Assembly (NCBI GenBank): GCA_946617675.1
Contig: CAMOKH010000097.1
Coordinates: 23,611 to 87,610 of the forward strand
Reading direction: 5' to 3'
Length of the DNA: 64,000 nt
DNA from: an uncultured Prevotellaceae bacterium
GTDB lineage: Bacteria; Bacteroidota; Bacteroidia; Bacteroidales; Bacteroidaceae
Shown here piece by piece: positions 57,798-64,000 of the stretch. Position 1 is the stretch's first letter. Every line of letters begins with the position of its first letter. The position numbers and the translations under genes are program-made. The notes beneath the pieces were generated by a model that was not told the DNA's origin, did not search any database, and was given only the letters and a program-made list of their open reading frames with translations.

Positions 57798-58613
57798 ATG
57801 AATACTATTATCATTCCTCAAGGTCGTTTAGCAGACGATGCTGCCCTTGCAGCAAAACGTGCAGAACTGAAGCGTAAGTTACTCGAAGGTGGTAAAATCA
57901 CTCTTAAAAAAGATGGTAATGCCACAGGTGCTGCTGGTGAAGCATCTACTATCAGCATTCCTCAAGGAAAGCTGGCAGATGACGCAGCTTTGGCAGCAAA
58001 ACGTGCAGAACTGAAGCGCAAGTTGCTTGAAGGAGGTAAAATCACTCTTAAAAAGGATGGAAATGCTACAGGTGCTGCTGGTGAGGCATCTACAATTAGC
58101 ATCCCACAAGGAAAATTGGCAATGCCTCAATGGTACGAACGTGATCCAGAACTACTTGAAGCAGAGAAGATAGCTATGGGGCGTGCATTCAGCAATTTTG
58201 AACTCGGAATACTGGACGATGGCCGCTTGTATTGGCAAGGAACCGTTTCGCCGGGTATATATGAATCCAAATTCGGCGAAAAACGTATCTACCATTTGAT
58301 GGCTGTTTACCAACAGAACCATCCTGAACAGAGAATGGGATCAACAGTATTTGTTTATCCCTTGTTACCTGATGCTGAAGAACTCATGGAAGAATTGCAT
58401 CGAAAGACAGGTCAATACCCTTCTCATATATTAAGAGACTCAAACAATCAGCGATACCTGTGTACTGCGGAATCTTCTGATATAAAAGTTGGCAATACAG
58501 TTACTACTGCTGCATCTGTAATTGGCTGGGCTGTGAAATGGCTTATGGCTTTTGAACTTGTGTTAACAGGAGACCTTCCCGTAGAGAAATTCAATCAACA
58601 TCACGGTATATAG
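57798..58613 (+). CDS. E2/UBC-like (prokaryotic ubiquitin-conjugating enzyme-like) protein with tandem N-terminal 48-aa repeats
   Basis: LLEAEKIAMGRAFSNFELGILDDGRLYWQGTV...YHLMAVYQQNHPEQRMGSTVFVYPLLP...PSHILRDSNNQRYLC(222)TAE...TVTTAASVIGWAVKWLMAFELVLTGDLP fits the bacterial E2 pattern with catalytic Cys. Confidence 0.72.
   Translation: MNTIIIPQGRLADDAALAAKRAELKRKLLEGGKITLKKDGNATGAAGEASTISIPQGKLADDAALAAKRAELKRKLLEGGKITLKKDGNATGAAGEASTISIPQGKLAMPQWYERDPELLEAEKIAMGRAFSNFELGILDDGRLYWQGTVSPGIYESKFGEKRIYHLMAVYQQNHPEQRMGSTVFVYPLLPDAEELMEELHRKTGQYPSHILRDSNNQRYLCTAESSDIKVGNTVTTAASVIGWAVKWLMAFELVLTGDLPVEKFNQHHGI
57813..58100. repeat. 144-bp tandem coding repeat x2 (plus partial third) in the E2-like gene
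   Basis: IPQG[R/K]LADDAALAAKRAELKRKLLEGGKITLKKDGNATGAAGEASTIS at 57813-57956 and 57957-58100; third unit starts IPQGKLA. Confidence 0.97.
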
Positions 58614-58614
58614 T

Positions 58615-59676
58615 ATGGACGGAAATTGCCAAATAGTTGTTTTCTCAGATAAGGCATACAACGCTATTATCAGAGAGACATTTGAGTGGGAACCAGTTGA
58701 GACTGGTGGTATCTTACTCGGCCACATCCTTGACAATGGATGTTGGATAGTCATGGACGTACTTCCTCCCGGATATGGTGAAGGTCGCGAAGGGGACAAC
58801 GTATATCACGAATATGGCTATTTTGAGTACAATCGAAAATTTGTCAACTATCTAGCGAAGTCTGTGGCTGAACAATATGAAATTCCATTGGAGTTGTTGG
58901 GCCTGTGGCATAGACATCCGGGGAGTATGGATCACTTTTCTGGTACTGACGACGGAACAAACGCTACCTTTGCCCAACAAAATCCACAAGGAACTATTTC
59001 AGGCTTAATAAATGTTGATCCTCAACTTAGAATGACTATGTATTATCTATCTCATGCTGATGCAATCAACAGAAGTAGAGGTTCACTTAATTATCAAGAA
59101 GTTCAGATTGAAGTAGGTTCCGACTTGATTCCTGAAGAGTATTTCAGATTGCGCTATTATCGTGGTGAAGAAAAAGACAAACACCCATATCCTCCCCTTC
59201 GTCCAAAGACTACTCGTTTTTCAAGATACAACAACGAGGAAAGTGCTGGACATAGTGATGGAACCGCTGAAGGAAGAAATAACGCAAATAGCACTGTAAG
59301 TGAACTTAATGGAATCCATGTGGTATCCACTACGAAAGGTGAGCAGTTATCTGCAATCTCTGATATTACAGAAGCATTAAAAAAAAACAAAAATCTTCTA
59401 GCTCTTCTAGTAATAGCGATAGTGGTATTCGTTTTATCACTCTTCTCGATTAAGAAATATTATTCGAGATTATTTGAATTCTTTTGTGGGGATAAGCCTT
59501 CTATAGAGAATCCGATACAAAAATCTCTACCTGATGGATCATCTCAAAATGGCTCTGCGTCAGAACAAGAAGACAAAACGAAAGGTGATACCATAGAGAA
59601 GAAAGAGGATAAAGTTTCAGAACCTTCCAAAGATTCAGGGAAGTCTGGAGAGGAAAAAGGTAATTTAAACGTTTGA
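58615..59676 (+). CDS. JAMM/JAB (MPN) metalloprotease, deubiquitinase-like, with C-terminal TM helix
   Basis: ETGGILLGH...LGLWHRHPGSMDHFSGTDDGTN (HxHPx(n)SxxD); LLALLVIAIVVFVLSLFSI TM segment. Confidence 0.85.
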   Translation: MDGNCQIVVFSDKAYNAIIRETFEWEPVETGGILLGHILDNGCWIVMDVLPPGYGEGREGDNVYHEYGYFEYNRKFVNYLAKSVAEQYEIPLELLGLWHRHPGSMDHFSGTDDGTNATFAQQNPQGTISGLINVDPQLRMTMYYLSHADAINRSRGSLNYQEVQIEVGSDLIPEEYFRLRYYRGEEKDKHPYPPLRPKTTRFSRYNNEESAGHSDGTAEGRNNANSTVSELNGIHVVSTTKGEQLSAISDITEALKKNKNLLALLVIAIVVFVLSLFSIKKYYSRLFEFFCGDKPSIENPIQKSLPDGSSQNGSASEQEDKTKGDTIEKKEDKVSEPSKDSGKSGEEKGNLNV

Positions 59677-59693
59677 CTTAAAGCAGATATGAT

Positions 59694-60866
59694 ATGACAA
59701 ATATAAAAATAGATCCTAATCTATTCATGAAGGGAAAAAGGCGCAAACCAACTATTTGTTACCCTGATGGAATTAAAAATGAATACTCCACATTATGGGG
59801 TTACTATATAGAAGAAAGTAATTACTACAACATTGTTGGAGTAAATCATGCTCCTGAAGGTCTTGGTGGTATCACTCCTAAATGTGTGGGCCACTTCTAT
59901 CCCAATAGACCGACTGAAGTCAATGATGATTTGATTTATGGCTATTACGAAGGTGATGAGGTGGTGTTCTATGACCTTTCCGGTACGCTGTGTGAACTTG
60001 AACCAGTAAGGTTGAAGATGGATATATTCTCAAGAAACACAGGCATCTTGGAATCAGACATAATGTTGAAGAAAGGTGCTATTATCCTTGGATGTGGCTC
60101 CGTCGGCAGTCTTGTCGCCTTAGAGCTGGCCCGTGCAGGTGTGGGACGATTTTTCTTAATTGATATGGATATTTTAGGATATCACAATATCTGTCGGCAT
60201 CAATGCGGTATCCAGGATGTAGGAAAATACAAGACTACTGCCATTAAGGAACGTATTCTTCAGATTAACCCGACTGCTCAAGTCATAACGGAACACAATA
60301 GGATTCAAGAAGTACCGCTTGACAAAATAGCACCATTCTGTAACAGTGATACGATTATAGTGGGGTGTGCAGACAACAGGGAGGGCGATCTCTATGCTGA
60401 TACAATTCTTGGCAAGCCCTATAAGATGCCTTTTATCTCCATTGGCTGTTGGGAGCGAGCTTTTGCTGGAGAAATTTTCTACTGTTTGCCAGAAGGTATG
60501 CCCGCCTATTCTGATTTTATAGATGCATTAGGTGAATCTTCTGGGCGAGTAAATGCCAATACTCATTTGTATATGGGTGAAGTGGGTACATTCGAGCCGG
60601 GTATATCTGTTGATATCAATTTCGTCACCACTATAGCGATCAAAATGATATTGGATTTGTTAAACCGTGATAATGAACACTATACGCAACGATTGATACA
60701 CAATCTTAGCCAATATACACTAATCTGCAATACAAACAATCCAAAGATTGGAGGTGAGATGGCTGAAATATTTTCTTACCCACTTCAGGTTACAACGAGT
60801 ATAGAGGTTGAATATGCTCAAAAAGAAGATGAACGAGAGTCAAAACATGAAGAAATGTCTCAATGA
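59694..60866 (+). CDS. ThiF/E1-like ubiquitin-activating family protein
   Basis: AIILGCGSVGSLVALELARAGVGRFFLIDMDILGYHNICRHQCGIQDVGKYKTTAIKERILQINP; DTIIVGCADNREG; FISIGCWERAFAGEIFYC. Confidence 0.88.
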   Translation: MTNIKIDPNLFMKGKRRKPTICYPDGIKNEYSTLWGYYIEESNYYNIVGVNHAPEGLGGITPKCVGHFYPNRPTEVNDDLIYGYYEGDEVVFYDLSGTLCELEPVRLKMDIFSRNTGILESDIMLKKGAIILGCGSVGSLVALELARAGVGRFFLIDMDILGYHNICRHQCGIQDVGKYKTTAIKERILQINPTAQVITEHNRIQEVPLDKIAPFCNSDTIIVGCADNREGDLYADTILGKPYKMPFISIGCWERAFAGEIFYCLPEGMPAYSDFIDALGESSGRVNANTHLYMGEVGTFEPGISVDINFVTTIAIKMILDLLNRDNEHYTQRLIHNLSQYTLICNTNNPKIGGEMAEIFSYPLQVTTSIEVEYAQKEDERESKHEEMSQ

Positions 60867-61363
60867 ACAGGTATCATGTAAAAATAGAGGAATCGATTCT
60901 GCCTGAAACCTACTCTTTTGACGAGTTGATAGAGAATGGACTCTTAGATGAAAGAGACGAACATATTCAGGTAAGGCTTATGGGGGAAAGCGATTGGGTA
61001 ATTGCTCGTGATTATCCATTCTCAGCCTCAGAAGCTCCACCCTTAAGTACTAATCGTAATATAGGAAACATATCTGGAAATTATACAATTAACGACGATG
61101 GGTCGATTAACAGACCCGGAAACTATGACAGGCCGCCCAAGCCGGACAGCAATCTTATCTGGTCTATTATTTGTATCTCAGTATGTCTGCCTTTTGGATT
61201 GCTCGCGTTGGTGGAGTCTGTCAAAGTAGATTCTCTGTATTCCAATGGGGAATACGATGCAGCTATAAGAGCATCAGAAAACTCAAAGAAATGGTCAATG
61301 TGGTGTCTGTGGTCTTGGCTCATTATATTGGGAATAATCTTTATTGCGGCAATAGCAAATTAA
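60863..61363 (+). CDS. GYF_2-like N-terminal domain plus CD225/dispanin (IFITM-like) membrane protein
   Basis: YSFDELIENGLLDERDEHIQVRLMGESDWVIARDYPF; PDSNLIWSIICISVCLPFGLLALVESVKVDSLYSNGEYDAAIRASENSKKWSMW. Confidence 0.75.
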   Translation: MNRYHVKIEESILPETYSFDELIENGLLDERDEHIQVRLMGESDWVIARDYPFSASEAPPLSTNRNIGNISGNYTINDDGSINRPGNYDRPPKPDSNLIWSIICISVCLPFGLLALVESVKVDSLYSNGEYDAAIRASENSKKWSMWCLWSWLIILGIIFIAAIAN

Positions 61364-61399
61364 ATATATTTATATTAACACTTTAAAACATCAGTTACA

Positions 61400-61648
61400 A
61401 TGGGAAATCAAAACAAACCTGACAACAACATGCTTTGGGCAATCCTTAGCACTCTGTTCTGTTGCCTTCCGTTAGGCATCGTGTCAATTATCAATGCAGC
61501 TAAAGTCGACGGGCTTTATAGAGCTGGTGATTATCAAGGAGCACAAGATGCTGCCGACAATGCAAAGAAATATGCTCAGTATGGTGCTGTGTGTGGCTTG
61601 ATTGTGTTTGTCATCTACTTCTTTATTGGAATGGCAGGAGCAATGTAA
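61400..61648 (+). CDS. CD225/dispanin family membrane protein
   Basis: KPDNNMLWAILSTLFCCLPLGIVSIINAAKVDGLYRAGDYQGAQDAADNAKKYAQYG. Confidence 0.88.
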   Translation: MGNQNKPDNNMLWAILSTLFCCLPLGIVSIINAAKVDGLYRAGDYQGAQDAADNAKKYAQYGAVCGLIVFVIYFFIGMAGAM

Positions 61649-61660
61649 AAAGTTTGAGCA

Positions 61661-62047
61661 ATGGTTAGTGTTGACAAGATAATGCCGTATGTGTTCCCAT
61701 TAGTAATAGCGGGGGTGTTCATATTGTATTATCTTGTCAATCCATTGCAATCGACCTTTCCAATTCAGTGTCCTTGGCATCTATTAACAGGTACACAATG
61801 TCCTGCATGTGGATTTCAAAGGGCACTTTACTCTCTGTTGCATGGTAATTTTCTTGATGCTCTAAGTTATAATTATTTCTTTATATTCTCTATTCCTTAT
61901 GCCTTCTTAGCAATTGTTGCAACTTGGTATAACTACCATCATGTGTTCGACGGGTTACGTACTTTTGTATATCACCGCCTTACTTTACAGACATATATAG
62001 TGTTGTACTTTGGATGGTGGATTATAAGGAACTTGTACAATATCTAA
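61661..62047 (+). CDS. DUF2752 family membrane protein
   Basis: CPWHLLTGTQCPACGFQRALYSLLHGNFLDALSYNYFF. Confidence 0.88.
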   Translation: MVSVDKIMPYVFPLVIAGVFILYYLVNPLQSTFPIQCPWHLLTGTQCPACGFQRALYSLLHGNFLDALSYNYFFIFSIPYAFLAIVATWYNYHHVFDGLRTFVYHRLTLQTYIVLYFGWWIIRNLYNI

Positions 62048-62056
62048 CAATGCCTT

Positions 62057-62497
62057 ATGAAGAAATATCAAGTAATGATTGAAGGAGAGATAGCATCACA
62101 AACATTCACACTCGACGAGATGCTTGAATTAGGTTTGTTGGATGATTACGATGAGAATATAAAGATAAAACTCTATGAGGAATTCGTATGGCAGGTTGCA
62201 CGTGATTATCCATTCCATATCTCCGAAGCTAATTCTTCGGGTTCCAGTTTTGTTGTAAACAATGATGGTACCGTTACCCGAAAGAAAAATAACAAGAACA
62301 ATAGAGGATACACAATTGACGAATATGGACAGATTAAAAGGAGAGGAAATAGTACACAAGTTGAATCGTCTACAGATACGAATAACACAACAGTTTCAGG
62401 GACTTCTCAATCTAACACGAGTGGCAATGATAAAAGCGGATGTATTTGGGCTGTTATTATTGCTATAGGAATAATGGTGCTAGCAGCAATTTTATAA
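62057..62497 (+). CDS. GYF_2-like domain protein with C-terminal TM helix
   Basis: YQVMIEGEIASQTFTLDEMLELGLLDDYDENIKIKLYEEFVWQVARDYPF; CIWAVIIAIGIMVLAAIL. Confidence 0.65.
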   Translation: MKKYQVMIEGEIASQTFTLDEMLELGLLDDYDENIKIKLYEEFVWQVARDYPFHISEANSSGSSFVVNNDGTVTRKKNNKNNRGYTIDEYGQIKRRGNSTQVESSTDTNNTTVSGTSQSNTSGNDKSGCIWAVIIAIGIMVLAAIL

Positions 62498-62510
62498 AAA
62501 GCAAATTAAT

Positions 62511-63149
62511 ATGCCGAATAAATATCAAGTAAAAATTGAAGAAACCATCCTGCCTCAGTTATATACATTTGATCAGCTGATTGACGCAGGATTGTTAGAT
62601 GAGGTTGATGAGAATATTAAGGTGAGGCTTATTGGAGATTCAACTTGGGTTACTGCACGAAGTTTTCCTTTCTCAGATTCAGAAAGCAATCAAGCAAACA
62701 ACTGTGTTTCAGCAAGTAAAAGTAAGAGAGAGGCATTTGCACATGTAAGAACGACCACCATCTATAATGAAACTATGGAGCAATCCCCCAATCAAGCATC
62801 TATATCTAACATATCACAACTTCAACAAGAATATCCTCCTATTATTGAAGTTTGGAACTGGGGGGCTTTTAGCCTTTCTTGGATTTGGGGTGTCTTTAAT
62901 GGCTTGTATTGGCCATTAATTATAATTGTAATTAACTTTATTCCATACGTTGGCGTGATAATCTCACTTTGTATCTGTGTACTTTTGGGAAAGAATGGCA
63001 ACCTCTATGCATGGAGAAAGGCAAGGCAGAAAGGGGATACTGTAGAACATTTCACTTTTATCCAGTCTAAGTGGAATACTGCTGGGCAGATAGGAGTAGT
63101 TGTTTTTCTGCTTCTCCTTTTGGTACTACTAATGATTTACGCGTTGTAA
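62511..63149 (+). CDS. GYF_2-like domain plus DUF2628-like membrane protein
   Basis: YQVKIEETILPQLYTFDQLIDAGLLDEVDENIKVRLIGDSTWVTARSFPF; WNWGAFSLSWIWGVFNGLYWPL...GKNGNLYAWRKARQ. Confidence 0.65.
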   Translation: MPNKYQVKIEETILPQLYTFDQLIDAGLLDEVDENIKVRLIGDSTWVTARSFPFSDSESNQANNCVSASKSKREAFAHVRTTTIYNETMEQSPNQASISNISQLQQEYPPIIEVWNWGAFSLSWIWGVFNGLYWPLIIIVINFIPYVGVIISLCICVLLGKNGNLYAWRKARQKGDTVEHFTFIQSKWNTAGQIGVVVFLLLLLVLLMIYAL

Positions 63150-63150
63150 A

Positions 63151-63918
63151 ATGTATACAATAAATGAAGATGGTACTGTAACTAGAAATGCGAGCTCGCA
63201 TAACTCTAGTTCTCCTCAACCTTCTGGAGGTTCTGATGACAACACAGGTTGTTGGGTAACATGTTTCATAGCTGTTGTTATTGGAATTATAGTTTTTGCA
63301 CTAGCAAACAAGAATGATAAATCATCGGGCCACGAAACATCAGAAGGACCTGCTTATGAAGAAGTTGTTGATAGTGTGGTAGAAAACAACAATACTGACA
63401 CATATCTAGATATTTCTGCATCATCAGTTTCGTTCGATGCAGATGGCGGTTTTTATACATTTACAGTAAGTAGTAACTCCACATGGAACATTAGTACCGA
63501 CACATACGATTGGGGACATTTAGCCAGGTCTGGAAATCAGCTGACTCTTAGGGTTGATGCAAATCCTTCGATGGAATCAAGAACAGACTATTTTATATTA
63601 TCCGCAGGAAACGAGACAGCGCGTGTTGACATATCACAAGAAGGTAAGGTTGAAACGTATTTAAATGTGTCACCTTCTGATTTGTATTTTACTTCTTCTG
63701 GGGGAACTCAAACCCTCAATGTTGAAACAAATTCCAATTGGATTATATCTGTTGACACAGATAATTGGGTACATTTGAGCAAGTCTGGAAATCAGCTGAG
63801 TCTCAGAGTTGATGCCAACAATTCTTCTGCTTCACGAACGGATTATTTTTGTATTAAATCAGATGGAATAGAGAGAAGAGTAAACATAACACAGGAAGGT
63901 GTTTCTTCATATCACTAG
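63151..63918 (+). CDS. Membrane-anchored protein with two BACON domains
   Basis: One TM helix (CWVTCFIAVVIGIIVFALA) then two copies of LxxSxxxxxFxxxGGxxTxxVxSNSxWxISxDTxxWxHLxxSGNQLxLRVDAN...RTDYFxI...VxIxQEG. Confidence 0.8.
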   Translation: MYTINEDGTVTRNASSHNSSSPQPSGGSDDNTGCWVTCFIAVVIGIIVFALANKNDKSSGHETSEGPAYEEVVDSVVENNNTDTYLDISASSVSFDADGGFYTFTVSSNSTWNISTDTYDWGHLARSGNQLTLRVDANPSMESRTDYFILSAGNETARVDISQEGKVETYLNVSPSDLYFTSSGGTQTLNVETNSNWIISVDTDNWVHLSKSGNQLSLRVDANNSSASRTDYFCIKSDGIERRVNITQEGVSSYH

Positions 63919-64000
63919 TGTCCACTAAAAAATGGACGAGTTAAAAATTAAATAAATTAGGTTCACTTGAACCGCTTCGGTCTTTGTCTTTTTTGAATAT

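Noticed and set aside
57813-58100. CRISPR or simple DNA repeat
   Set aside because: 144-bp units are in frame in a coding gene with synonymous divergence, so this is a protein repeat.
57798-60866. Type II CBASS operon
   Set aside because: E1/E2/JAB-like genes are present but no CD-NTase or CBASS effector is visible in the neighbourhood.
57798-60866. PRTRC plasmid-type ThiF/JAB system
   Set aside because: PRTRC has a different gene set (ParB-like and other PRTRC proteins); here there is an E2-like protein and CD225 membrane proteins.

Overview
The window is a dense, GC-rich Bacteroidales chromosome segment, most likely Prevotellaceae, judging by TAnnTTTG promoters and gene content. Recognisable housekeeping genes are trmD, ligA, pheS, murB, aat-clpA-clpS, an aminopeptidase C, a CopA-like ATPase, rmuC and ilvD. 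There are also secreted glycoside hydrolases, dockerin proteins, metalloprotease-like proteins, and an aryl-polyene-like fatty-acid cluster at 46.2-54.3 kb. The strongest candidate for an undescribed system is the AT-rich island at about 57.1-63.9 kb. It starts with a promoter and a highly structured non-coding stretch, then two tiny overlapping ORFs. Next comes an E2/UBC-like protein with two near-identical 48-aa N-terminal repeats, a membrane-anchored JAMM/JAB protease and a ThiF/E1-like enzyme. These are followed by a run of membrane proteins: GYF_2-like plus CD225/dispanin (IFITM-like), CD225, DUF2752, two more GYF_2-like proteins and a double-BACON protein. No canonical ubiquitin-like modifier is visible. 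A second theme is repeats: 7-mer, 8-mer and 9-mer tandem repeats and GC-rich inverted repeats sit in intergenic gaps and also run in frame into housekeeping proteins (LigA, ClpA, RmuC, two ABC transporters, a GH2 enzyme). Two MITE-like palindromic elements share terminal inverted repeats. The CopA-like ATPase appears to lack its ATP-binding N-domain. All calls come from reading the sequence; no database search was run.
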